Positions 12,441 to 19,338 of a DNA stretch of 20,121 nt are shown here, one piece after another. The notes under the pieces were generated by a model. That model worked only from the letters and a program-made list of their open reading frames with translations, searched no databases and was not told the DNA's origin. The first letter of the stretch is position 1; each line of letters begins with the position of its first letter. Source of the stretch: Phascolarctobacterium succinatutens CAG:287 (GTDB lineage Bacteria > Bacillota > Negativicutes > Acidaminococcales > Acidaminococcaceae); the NCBI RefSeq assembly GCF_000434895.1, contig NZ_FR892819.1:58035-78155 (forward strand), read 5' to 3'. The position numbers were made by a program, and so were the translations under genes.

Positions 12441-12469
12441 GTGACAATCACACCGCTATGCGGTATAAT
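12441..12469 (+). promoter_or_regulatory. Sigma-70 promoter of the HTH regulator gene
   Basis: GTGACA (12441-12446), 17 bases, TATAAT (12464-12469). The spacer and first three bases of the -10 are covered by operator 2, so binding there would block RNA polymerase. The predicted start is about 22 bases before the ATG at 12499. Confidence 0.75.
12450..12466. promoter_or_regulatory. Operator 2, overlapping the regulator promoter
   Basis: ACACCGCTATGCGGTAT matches operator 1 at 15 of 17 positions, with an inner perfect inverted repeat ACCGC-TAT-GCGGT. It lies between -35 and -10 of the plus-strand promoter, the classic place for autorepression. Confidence 0.65.
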
Positions 12470-12498
12470 GTAGACAACGGATAATGGAGGTGTAAAAC

Positions 12499-12756
12499 AT
12501 GGATAACAGTAAAGCTATAATCAAGGGGCTAATTGCTATGCGCTGCATGAGTTCGCAGGCATTGGCTGACGGCCTGGGGATTACGGTCCCCGCCGTGCGG
12601 AACAAATTGAGCCGTAACAGCTGGGCTATTAATGATTTGGTTAAGCTGGCGCAGGCCTGCGGCGTTCGCCTGGCGTTTGTAGATGATGCCGGGCGCGCCG
12701 TTCTGACGTTCCCCGCGCCGCCAGCAGATGACGGCAGCCCCGCAGAGGGTAAATAA
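12499..12756 (+). CDS. Small HTH regulator of the cassette
   Basis: 85 residues. The HTH lies at about 16-45: MSSQALADGLGITVPAVRNK (MSSQALADGLG helix, ITVPAVRNKL recognition helix), then AINDLVKLAQACGVRLAFVD, as in short phage repressor-like proteins. The tail is Pro/Gly-rich (FPAPPADDGSPAEGK). GGAGGTG lies six bases before the ATG. It is transcribed away from the minus-strand operon; near-identical palindromes in its own promoter and in the operon leader suggest it represses both. It is followed by a terminator, making it monocistronic. Confidence 0.78.
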   Translation: MDNSKAIIKGLIAMRCMSSQALADGLGITVPAVRNKLSRNSWAINDLVKLAQACGVRLAFVDDAGRAVLTFPAPPADDGSPAEGK

Positions 12757-12776
12757 CAACATTATAAGAGGATAGC

Positions 12777-12822
12777 AACGGCCGCTCGCTGGCAGATGTT
12801 CAGCGTGCGGCCGTTCTTTTTT
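12777..12822 (+). terminator. Rho-independent terminator after the HTH regulator
   Basis: AACGGCCGC then CGCTG (12777-12791) pairs with CAGCG then GCGGCCGTT (12801-12815), with a single T-T mismatch, around a 9-base loop, followed by CTTTTTT. It closes the regulator transcript and isolates the cassette from the packaging genes. Confidence 0.88.
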
Positions 12823-13106
12823 ATTCAGCAACATTTATAATAGATTAACGCCGTTCACAAAAATATAATAATGTATCATTGACTTAATAGCTTTTTTTAA
12901 GGCATATAATTTATAGCAAGATAATAAATATAATTTAATTGATGATTGACAGATAAGTTCTTTCAATCATTTTTTTATTGTCTTTTTCTGGTAAATAATG
13001 ATTATCTTTTCAATATATATTGTTTATATATTGTTTACTGATTGTCATTATTGATAATATTAATTATATATACAGTTACAGAGATTGTAACGAGAATGCG
13101 ATAGAA
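12823..13106. promoter_or_regulatory. AT-rich intergenic control region before the packaging genes
   Basis: No gene is seen. It is strikingly AT-rich and holds a TATAAT at 12905-12910 (poor -35), an inverted repeat ATGATTGA/TCAATCAT (12942-12949, 12963-12970) followed by a T-run, a tandem ATATATTGTTTA repeat of 11-bp period (13015-13037), and TTGTCA-17-TATATA (13042-13070). Helically phased repeats just upstream of a weak promoter are what an activated late promoter looks like. Which element works is inference. Confidence 0.5.
13042..13070 (+). promoter_or_regulatory. Candidate late promoter
   Basis: TTGTCA (13042-13047), 17 bases, TATATA (13065-13070), placed 37 bp before the small terminase ATG. 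Both boxes deviate from consensus, which suits an activator-dependent promoter, with the 11-bp-period repeat immediately upstream as possible binding site. In such AT-rich DNA chance matches are common. Confidence 0.35.
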
Positions 13107-13460
13107 ATGTTTAAGATTAAAAGTTTATTAGCTAACACAAATACACCGACAAGAGGCAGGCCGCCGGCAATAGCGACAACGCCGCAGACGTTAGAGGACT
13201 GTGCGGCGCTGCTCAAACAGCAGGGCGCAGCCGTTGCCGTCCTGGCTGTGCAGGACCTGCAGGCCTATTGGCTCAAGATAATGACCGACAACAAGGCCAG
13301 CAACAAGGATAAATTAGCCGCATCAAAGCTATATGCAGAGAGCATAGGCGCGTTTGACAAGCAGACGCAAGCCAACAAGGGCCCGGCTGTGTATCATTGG
13401 GGCGCGGCAGATGACGCAGTAATAGTAAACGATTGTTCAGAAGATGCTACTAAAACATAA
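13107..13460 (+). CDS. terS: Probable terminase small subunit
   Basis: 117 residues. A basic N terminus (GRPPAIATTPQTLEDC), then helices ending in WLKIMTDNKASNKDKLAASKL YAESIGAF, the D-K-L-x-A-S-x-L-x-x-x-x-G-x-F pattern seen in small terminase subunits and related DNA-binding packaging proteins. Position before the large terminase supports this. Small subunits recognise the packaging site and regulate the motor. The ATG at 13107 lacks a good ribosome site (only GAGA at about 13092), and upstream codons in this frame have AT-rich noncoding character. The 380-bp gap to terL is unusual, since the two are normally adjacent. Confidence 0.62.
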   Translation: MFKIKSLLANTNTPTRGRPPAIATTPQTLEDCAALLKQQGAAVAVLAVQDLQAYWLKIMTDNKASNKDKLAASKLYAESIGAFDKQTQANKGPAVYHWGAADDAVIVNDCSEDATKT

Positions 13461-13542
13461 ACATATATAGAGCTTTTAACATAATCCTTATTATCGGACG
13501 TAAAATATTATCCTGCTGCTGCGGCTGTGCTGATGATTCCAG

Positions 13543-13722
13543 ATGCTGGCGGCGTGGCGGATGATGTTAGCGGCAGGTGTTCGCCTGGCATATGTTACGG
13601 CCGTTCCTGCGTGGCTCATGCGGCAGGCCTACCACGTTTTTGTTTTTGGTTGGGTGTTGGTTCTGATTGGTTGGTTGGCGGCGCTGGCGTTGGTGATTTC
13701 CCTGGCTTTTCGCAAAAATTGA
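13543..13722 (+). CDS. Doubtful small membrane protein in the terS-terL gap
   Basis: 59 residues from the ATG at 13543 (53 from the ATG at 13561). The C-terminal half is one clear membrane helix with a basic end (HVFVFGWVLVLIGWLAALAL, then SLAFRKN), which would place the C terminus inside. No convincing ribosome site precedes either ATG, and the DNA is T/G-rich, so a hydrophobic frame could arise by chance. If real, it would be an unusual gene between the terminase subunits. Confidence 0.3.
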   Translation: MLAAWRMMLAAGVRLAYVTAVPAWLMRQAYHVFVFGWVLVLIGWLAALALVISLAFRKN

Positions 13723-13755
13723 TTTTGGTTCTTGCCTTTTCCGCTGACATTGAGT

Positions 13756-13819
13756 GGGGGTGGGGCCCAAAAATTTTGCAGCCGCCGGGGGGAGGTAAAT
13801 ACCAAAAATTACCAAAACG
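13756..13819 (+). other. G-rich tract and 10-bp phased repeats before terL, possible packaging site
   Basis: The gap holds GGGGGTGGGGCCC (13756-13768), AAAAATTTT, a run of six G (about 13787-13792) and a tandem TACCAAAAAT/TACCAAAACG repeat of 10-bp period (13800-13819), ending about 20 bp before the terL start. GC-rich runs next to AT repeats near terminase genes are typical of cos or pac regions. No cleavage position can be read from the sequence. Confidence 0.3.
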
Positions 13820-13839
13820 ATTTTTTCAAGGGGGTAAAC

Positions 13840-15195
13840 ATGGAAAACATAATACAGATACCATATACTCCGCGACCTGCATGGGCGAAGGTACTGCATA
13901 AAGAATTAAGCAGACACCGCTTTGCAGTAATCGTAGCACACCGCCGCTTTGGTAAGACCATCGGAATGGTGAATCACCTTATAAGGGATGCTTTGCAGAG
14001 CGACTTAATCAGTCCGCAGTATGCTTTAGTAGGTCCGTTCAGCGCACAGATGGAAATTATCGCGTGGGGCCCATTGAAGTATTACACAAGCGTCATAGAG
14101 GGCATCAAGGTGAATGAAACTAAAAAGTATGTTGAATTCCCCAGCAAAATACCTGGAGCGCAGGGAGCGAGGATATATATCGTTGGTGCAAATAATCCCG
14201 ACGCATTGCGCGGTACATATTGGGACGGCGTAATCCTTGACGAGTATTCGGATATGAAGCCGGAGATGTGGACGCAGATTATCAGACCTGCGATAGAGAA
14301 TGGCGACAGAAAAGGTTATTGCTATTTCATCGGTACACCTAAGGGGCAGAACAACTTCTATGAGATGTACAAGAAGGCCAAGACGAATAAGCGTTACTTT
14401 GCGTATTTGTCGAACGTGTACGATAGCGGCATCTTAGACGCAAAGAGCATAGAAGAACTGAAAGAGGATATGCCGGAGGTAGAATTCAGACAAGAGTATT
14501 TGTGTGACTTTAGCGTATCGGCAATCAACGAGCTTTTCAGCCTGGAGGAACTAGATAAGGCTTTCAGTAGAGAGCTGACAGAAAAGGATGTTCCCTATGA
14601 TATGCCGCTGGTGCAAGGCGCTGATATAGCGCGCTTTGGCGATGACAGAACGTGCATATGGCGGCGTAAGGGTTTAATGGCATATGCTAAGCCGAGAATC
14701 TATAAGAAGCTGAACACGATGCAGACGGCAGATTATATTGCTTTGGCAATGGATGAACACAAGGCAGATATGACCTTTATAGACGTTGGCAACATGGGTG
14801 CTGGCGTAGTCGACAGATTACGGCAGATGGGGTACACGGCTTTGAGAGAGATACCATTTCAAGGTGCGGCGATAGAGAATAAGCGCTATGAGAATATCAG
14901 AGCAGAGATGTACTTCAAACTGAAAGACTGGATAGAAGATGGCGGAGCTTTGCCGGATGAACCTGGACTAAGAGAAGAGCTTGCAGTCATTCACTATAAG
15001 TACTCTAAGAATGGGCGTTTAATACTAACGCCTAAAGAGGAGATAAAAGAAAAGCTAGGACGTTCACCGGACCTTGCAGACGGCCTGGCACTAACATTTG
15101 CAAGGAAGGTTCCGTTAAGGCAGTTAGGGTTTGACGATAGAAAGCCTAAAGTGCTGATGTGCAACACAGAATATTCAATTATGGGGGCGATTTAA
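13840..15195 (+). CDS. terL: Terminase large subunit
   Basis: 451 residues. The packaging motor: an N-terminal ATPase pumps DNA into the prohead and a C-terminal RNase H-like nuclease cuts the concatemer. Walker A variant HRRFGKT (34-40), Walker B VILDEYSD (131-138), coupling motif FIGTPKG (163-169), and nuclease acidic residues in GADIARFGDD (Asp262, Asp268/269) and later FIDVGNMGAGV. Length is normal. The ATG is set by AAGGGGGT (13828-13835); the longer upstream frame is the noncoding gap. Arg is mostly AGA/AGG or CGC, unlike the capsid gene. Confidence 0.93.
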   Translation: MENIIQIPYTPRPAWAKVLHKELSRHRFAVIVAHRRFGKTIGMVNHLIRDALQSDLISPQYALVGPFSAQMEIIAWGPLKYYTSVIEGIKVNETKKYVEFPSKIPGAQGARIYIVGANNPDALRGTYWDGVILDEYSDMKPEMWTQIIRPAIENGDRKGYCYFIGTPKGQNNFYEMYKKAKTNKRYFAYLSNVYDSGILDAKSIEELKEDMPEVEFRQEYLCDFSVSAINELFSLEELDKAFSRELTEKDVPYDMPLVQGADIARFGDDRTCIWRRKGLMAYAKPRIYKKLNTMQTADYIALAMDEHKADMTFIDVGNMGAGVVDRLRQMGYTALREIPFQGAAIENKRYENIRAEMYFKLKDWIEDGGALPDEPGLREELAVIHYKYSKNGRLILTPKEEIKEKLGRSPDLADGLALTFARKVPLRQLGFDDRKPKVLMCNTEYSIMGAI

Positions 15196-15197
15196 AA

Positions 15198-15398
15198 ATG
15201 GGTGGCATTGCAAAATTATTCGGTGGCGGCAACATGCCGACTATTGAAAAGGTGGACCCGGCACCGACTACCGTTGCGACAAGCAGCGAAGTTGCGGCCG
15301 GCAGCGACAGTAACAAGAAGAAACGCAGAGGCTTTTCATCTACGCAGACAAGCACTATTGCTAGTGGCGGCGAGGGCGGCCGTAATACTTTAGGCTAA
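15198..15398 (+). CDS. Small conserved protein between terminase and portal
   Basis: 66 residues: a Gly-rich start (MGGIAKLFGGG), a disordered Pro/Thr/Ser middle, a basic KKKRRGFSST motif and the end GGEGGRNTLG. Short proteins with the same order (Gly-rich head, basic KKKR, terminal G-R-x-x-L-G) are found between terL and the portal gene in related podoviruses, role unknown. It starts two bases after the terL stop and therefore depends on coupling. The motifs are visible in the sequence; the family link is from memory of the synteny. Confidence 0.65.
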   Translation: MGGIAKLFGGGNMPTIEKVDPAPTTVATSSEVAAGSDSNKKKRRGFSSTQTSTIASGGEGGRNTLG

Positions 15399-15411
15399 GA
15401 GGTAACAGCTT

Positions 15412-16467
15412 ATGAACTTTCAAACGATAGCGGCGAGCAAGCCACAGGGAACACTTCCTAGTGACGGGGTGCCGCTGAAAAAGAACTTGCCAGACCGCCA
15501 ACGTTTGGTGCGTAAGCTTAAAAGCATGTACGAGGATAGGCGAGATTGGGTAGACAGATGGAAAGAGATAAGAGATTATCAGCTCCCGTTTGTCGGTGAG
15601 TTTGACGATACGGCAGACAAGACCAATTCCGCACGCAGACGTGACTTAAAGATTGTGCACGGGGTAGCTTGGAGAGCGGCGCAGGTATTCGCCGCAGGCG
15701 TTATGAGCGGACTTACACCGCCGAGCCGCCAGTGGTTCAGATTTGCATATAGACGGCCGGAACTGAATACGAATGTTGAGGCTATGAAGGTGCTTGACAC
15801 AAGACAAGAGATTGTATCAAGCGTGCTTGCAAAGAGCAACTTCTATAATAGCATCCATACTGTATATCTGGAGTTGCCTTTTGGGCAGTGCCCGATGGCT
15901 ATATTCTACGACGCAGAAAACGGCGTACGATTCCAGACAATGACAATCGGTACTTATGCACTTGAAGCAGACGGCTTCGGCAAGGTAACTACTTTTGCAA
16001 GAAAGTACGATATGACTTTGCAGCAGCTAGCAGACTGCTTCGGCGTAGACGCTTTGCCCGACAATCTGAAAGGACTGTTAGACAATCAGACCAATCTTAC
16101 TAAGAAGTATAAAGTCTGCTGGATGGTAGAGCCTAACAGTGATAAGCTGCCTGGCTACATGGACAGACTGAATATGCCGTATAGAAGCGTGTACTGGTTG
16201 GAAAAGTCAGAGAGTGACGAATACTTGTATGTTGGCGGCTTTGAAGAAGAAGCAGTACCGGTAGCGCGTTATCTTGTCAGCGGCAATGAGGCATACGCAA
16301 GAGGTCCTGCGTGGTTTGCAGAAGGCGACAGTAAAATGCTGCAACTGCTGAAAAAAGATTATCTCACAGCAATAGAGTTAAAGATAAAGCCGCCGATGCA
16401 AGGCAGCCCAAGCCTTATGAATAACGGCGGGGGGAAAATAATTGGTTGGTGGCAACGGCGGTATTAA
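15412..16467 (+). CDS. Portal (head-tail connector) protein, N-terminal part, frameshifted
   Basis: The first ~340 residues of a podovirus portal, the dodecameric ring through which DNA enters. Markers: RRDWVDRWKEIRDYQLPF, GVMSGLTPPSRQWFRF, NSIHTVYLELPFGQCPM, and the KKDYLTAIELKIKPPMQGS segment. After LMNNGG the frame turns into KIIGWWQRRY and stops, just where homologous portals go on with a ...NLLPGG-type motif. That motif (INLMPGGL) exists in the next frame. The shift coincides with a 31-bp segment between two AACGGCGG copies. Without it the frames join as NNGGINLMPGG and give a 590-residue protein of normal size. AGAGGTAACAGCTT supplies the start signal. Confidence 0.85.
   Translation: MNFQTIAASKPQGTLPSDGVPLKKNLPDRQRLVRKLKSMYEDRRDWVDRWKEIRDYQLPFVGEFDDTADKTNSARRRDLKIVHGVAWRAAQVFAAGVMSGLTPPSRQWFRFAYRRPELNTNVEAMKVLDTRQEIVSSVLAKSNFYNSIHTVYLELPFGQCPMAIFYDAENGVRFQTMTIGTYALEADGFGKVTTFARKYDMTLQQLADCFGVDALPDNLKGLLDNQTNLTKKYKVCWMVEPNSDKLPGYMDRLNMPYRSVYWLEKSESDEYLYVGGFEEEAVPVARYLVSGNEAYARGPAWFAEGDSKMLQLLKKDYLTAIELKIKPPMQGSPSLMNNGGGKIIGWWQRRY
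16423..16461 (+). repeat. 8-bp direct repeat bounding a frame-breaking 31-bp segment in the portal gene
   Basis: AACGGCGG occurs at 16423-16430 and 16454-16461, 31 bp apart. Loss of one repeat plus the 23 bp between them joins AAC GGC GGT ATT AAC in frame and restores the portal reading frame. The segment carries GGGGGG at 16429-16434, a TAA at 16439-16441 in the downstream frame and a TTG at 16442, so it could also serve as a restart site. Confidence 0.7.
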
Positions 16468-17215
16468 CTTGATGCCTGGCGGTCTAACAGCCGTAGATGA
16501 CCAGACGCAAGATATGGTTAAGCCTTTGTTCGCGGTTGACCTTGACTTGAAGGACGCGCAGGAAGAAATTATTCGCGTTGAGGATGCTATAAAGAGAGCA
16601 TACAGTGCTGATTTGTTCTTGATGTTAGATAACCTTGATAATAGCCGCATGACTGCTAGAGAGGTTATGGAGAGAACGCAGGAAAAACTGCAACAGCTAG
16701 GCCCCGTGGTTGAGCGATTGCAGGATGAATTCTTAACACTGATTCTTCAACGTGTATATAACATCATCGACAGAAGCGGTGGATTCCCACCGGTACCGGA
16801 AGAACTACAAGACATTTTGAGTGAAGAGGATGTAGAAGTGGACTATATTTCACCTTTGGCGCAGGCGCAGAAGATGAGCGGACTTGTGAATATCGAACAG
16901 GCGATAGCACAGACCGGACAGATGGCGCAAGTATGGCCAGAAGTTACGAAGAAGATTAACCCGTTGGGTGCTATTACAAAATACTTTGAAATGCTTGGCG
17001 TGCCTGCAATGGCATTGCGTAGTGATGAAGAAGTACAAGAAATGCTCAAACAAGAGCAGCAGGAAATGCAACGGCAGCAGGAAATGCAGGAAGGCTTGGC
17101 AATGGCACAGGCTGCGGCTCCTGCGGCAGAGGCGGCCAAAAATCTTACTGCGGCGGCGAATGATTCCAACCCGGCTATTACAAGCTGGCTAGGCGTGCCG
17201 GGAGGTTGGGAATAA
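16442..17215 (+). CDS. Portal protein, C-terminal part, frameshifted
   Basis: 257 residues in the +1 frame relative to the N-terminal part, beginning at a TTG. INLMPGGLTAVDDQTQDM, the helix TAREVMERTQEKLQQLGPVV (near residue 69) and VDYISPLAQAQKM are typical of the wing/crown portion of podovirus portals; the last 60 residues are a Gln/Met/Ala-rich helix typical of the barrel. The TTG has a G-run (16429-16434) at ribosome-site distance and overlaps the upstream frame by 26 bp, so reinitiation is possible. Otherwise the half would not be made, and the portal would be dead. The stop overlaps the next ATG (TAATG). Confidence 0.8.
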   Translation: MVGGNGGINLMPGGLTAVDDQTQDMVKPLFAVDLDLKDAQEEIIRVEDAIKRAYSADLFLMLDNLDNSRMTAREVMERTQEKLQQLGPVVERLQDEFLTLILQRVYNIIDRSGGFPPVPEELQDILSEEDVEVDYISPLAQAQKMSGLVNIEQAIAQTGQMAQVWPEVTKKINPLGAITKYFEMLGVPAMALRSDEEVQEMLKQEQQEMQRQQEMQEGLAMAQAAAPAAEAAKNLTAAANDSNPAITSWLGVPGGWE

Positions 17216-17592
17216 TGAGCGAGCAGTTTAAATATAAATCCAATACCGGCGAGGATAGAAGGCAAGCACTGCTGACAGAGTACATGGTAAGAGAGCAGGC
17301 AAGAAGGGATAAAGAAGCCCTACTTGACCTGCTGGGGAGTGAAAGCGGACGCTGGTTCTTGATGCGTATGCTTGACGTAACCAAAGTAAACTCTATGTGC
17401 TTTACCGGCAACAGCAAGACTTTCTATAACGAAGGCCGCCGCGACGTAGGCTTAGGCATTATCAAAAGCATTTTAGCACTTGGGCTGCAAGGCATAGAGC
17501 TAAAGCAGCAGGCTGAAATGGAGTATGCAGAATTCCAACTAAAGCTACAAGAGCTGGCAGTGGAATATGTAGATAACAACAAGGAGGAATAA
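17215..17592 (+). CDS. Bbp19-like phage structural protein
   Basis: 125 residues, helical. The core SGRWFLMRMLDVTKV followed by FTGNSKTFYNEGRRDVGLGI (about 45-85) is the signature of the Bbp19 family, a protein of the BPP-1 head operon found between portal and scaffold. Its exact role is not settled; it is a virion or assembly component by context. The ATG overlaps the portal stop (TAATG), with GGAGGTTGG as upstream ribosome site. The C-terminal helix is rich in Glu and Gln. Confidence 0.8.
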   Translation: MSEQFKYKSNTGEDRRQALLTEYMVREQARRDKEALLDLLGSESGRWFLMRMLDVTKVNSMCFTGNSKTFYNEGRRDVGLGIIKSILALGLQGIELKQQAEMEYAEFQLKLQELAVEYVDNNKEE

Positions 17593-17595
17593 CTA

Positions 17596-18276
17596 ATGGG
17601 CGAGAACGGCGAAAACACAGTTGTGAACGGCGAAGGCGCACAGCAACAGGCTGAACCCAATACCGCGACACAACAGCAGCAGGCAGAAACGACTACTACT
17701 AATGCAACTAATAATACAAGTGCTTCCGGCACTATTGCAGGGAACGGAAGTAATGGGCAAGGCACACAACAGCAGCCCGGCACAGTGAATTATGACTTTG
17801 CAGGAGTAGAGATGCCAGAAGGCTATGAGCTTAGTGCTGATGAGCAAGGACGCTTTGTGGATGTTATTAAGGGCATGAACCTTAGCAATGACCAGGCAAG
17901 AGCGCTTGCAAAGTACGGCACAGAGTATGCAAGCCGTGTAGTACAAGGCGTGGAACAGCTCCGCGCACAGGAAATCGCTAAATGGGGCGACGAAGCAAAA
18001 ACAGCACTGGGCGCAGACTTGGGCAAAGTACAGGGCCTTTGTGATACTGCCTGCCGCAAGTTGGAGGCAATGTATCCGGGCTTGAATGTGCGTGAAGCAT
18101 TGGAAGTTACCGGCGCAGGCAATCAGATAGCAATCGTGAGAGCATTTGCGAAACTTGGCGAACTGCTTGGCGAGGACCCCGGCTTGGCTGCACAAAACGG
18201 AGCGCAAGGCTTAAACGCTGCACAAGGTGTTGCCGCAAACATGTACCCGAAAACCGACTGGAGCAGGTACAAATAA
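17596..18276 (+). CDS. Probable capsid scaffolding protein
   Basis: 226 residues. The first ~65 are Gln/Thr/Asn-rich and disordered (QQQQAETTTTNATNN). Then comes YDFAGVEMPEGYELSADEQG, a helix with LSNDQARALAKYGTEYASRV, and a C-terminal helical part with GNQIAIVRAFAKLGELLGED. Acidic, helical, low-complexity proteins just before the capsid gene are scaffolds that guide procapsid assembly and then leave; this is assignment by position and composition. AAGGAGG precedes the ATG. A 41-bp AT-rich gap separates it from the capsid gene. Confidence 0.75.
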   Translation: MGENGENTVVNGEGAQQQAEPNTATQQQQAETTTTNATNNTSASGTIAGNGSNGQGTQQQPGTVNYDFAGVEMPEGYELSADEQGRFVDVIKGMNLSNDQARALAKYGTEYASRVVQGVEQLRAQEIAKWGDEAKTALGADLGKVQGLCDTACRKLEAMYPGLNVREALEVTGAGNQIAIVRAFAKLGELLGEDPGLAAQNGAQGLNAAQGVAANMYPKTDWSRYK

Positions 18277-18317
18277 TCTTTAATTTTTAATTAAAAAACA
18301 GGAAGGATGATGAAATT

Positions 18318-19319
18318 ATGGCTACTATTGGTTACTCCCAAACTATGAGTGACTTACGAAAGTACTTAACTCCGCAAGGCGCTATTGACCGCGTTATGGA
18401 AGTACTTAACGAATCTAATCCTATTATGGAAGATATTCGGTGGATGGAAGGCGATTTGCCGATTGGTACTAAAACTACTATTCGTGCGAGCCTGCCTTCT
18501 CCGTCTATCCGTCGTATTAACCGCGGTACTTCTCCGACTAAAGGCACTGTAAAGCAGCGCATTGATGTATGTATGCACTTGGAGGACCGTTCCTGCGTGG
18601 ACGTTGAATTGCTTTCCGGCAAACCGAATCCGCAGGCTTTCCGTATGGCAGAGGATGATGCACACGTAGAAGGCATGGGCCAATACGTTGCACGTCAATT
18701 TTTGTACGGCAACTTAGATGAAGACCCGGACACTTTCAATGGTATTGCGGTTCGCTACAATACTTTGACCGACGGCGGCAAAGGCACTCCAGGCCACCAG
18801 GTAATTTCCGCGGGTACTCCTGGTACTAACACTAATGCTTCTATCTACTTCGTAGACTGGGGCGACCGCCGCGTAATGGGTGTATATCCTAAAGGCACCC
18901 AGGCAGGCTTGAAGACTGAGGACTTGGGCGAAAGTGATGTATACGACGAGAACAACAAGCCGTTCCGTGCATTGCAGACCTTGTACTCTTGGAAGTGTGG
19001 CTTGGCGGTACAAAATGTTCGTTCTATTGTGCGCGTGTGCAATATTGATGTCCAAAAGCTTAACTCTTTGACTGACAGTGCACAACGCGAACTGATGAAT
19101 AAATTCATCTTCGCAAAGAACCGTCTGCAAGACCCGAAAGCGCCGGTTGCGTATGTATCTGACGGCGTATACTCTTGGCTGGAGTGCTATCTGAACAACA
19201 AGAACAATGTTCATGTTACCCGTCAAGATTTTATGGACGCACCGCCTAAACTGTACCTTTCAGGTATTCAGATTAAGAAACTTGACTGCCAGAGCGAAAC
19301 CGAAGCGGCAGTCGTGTAA
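18318..19319 (+). CDS. Major capsid protein (BPP-1 type podovirus)
   Basis: 333 residues, the shell subunit. GYSQTMSDLRKYLTPQGAID, the conserved WMEGDLPIGTKTTIRASLPS and MAEDDAHVEGMGQYVARQFL match the capsid proteins of podoviruses in the BPP-1 group, which have an HK97-like fold. No protease domain is needed in front, since the scaffold is separate. Arg is encoded only by CGT, CGC, CGG or CGA; AGA/AGG do not occur, whereas terL and portal use AGA freely. Thr is often ACT. This fits selection for very high expression. GGAAGGATGATG gives the ribosome site. Confidence 0.88.
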   Translation: MATIGYSQTMSDLRKYLTPQGAIDRVMEVLNESNPIMEDIRWMEGDLPIGTKTTIRASLPSPSIRRINRGTSPTKGTVKQRIDVCMHLEDRSCVDVELLSGKPNPQAFRMAEDDAHVEGMGQYVARQFLYGNLDEDPDTFNGIAVRYNTLTDGGKGTPGHQVISAGTPGTNTNASIYFVDWGDRRVMGVYPKGTQAGLKTEDLGESDVYDENNKPFRALQTLYSWKCGLAVQNVRSIVRVCNIDVQKLNSLTDSAQRELMNKFIFAKNRLQDPKAPVAYVSDGVYSWLECYLNNKNNVHVTRQDFMDAPPKLYLSGIQIKKLDCQSETEAAVV

Positions 19320-19338
19320 CCGGAAGGAGTGAATAACA

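Noticed and set aside
12942..12987. Terminator formed by ATGATTGA/TCAATCAT and a T-run
   Set aside because: The stem is AT-rich with a 13-base loop, so it would be weak; a strong terminator already sits at 12777-12822. Kept only as an inverted repeat in the control region.
13567..13899. 110-residue minus-strand frame in the same gap
   Set aside because: It starts inside antisense terL sequence, has no ribosome site, and its composition mirrors the G-rich plus strand.
13527..13901. 124-residue plus-strand frame across the terS-terL gap
   Set aside because: Low-complexity Gly/Trp-rich translation, no ribosome site, and it runs into the terL coding region in a different frame.
16439..16441. 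Programmed +1 frameshift in the portal gene
   Set aside because: No known slippery motif lies in the 26-bp overlap, and exact frame restoration by removing 31 bp between direct repeats is a better explanation.
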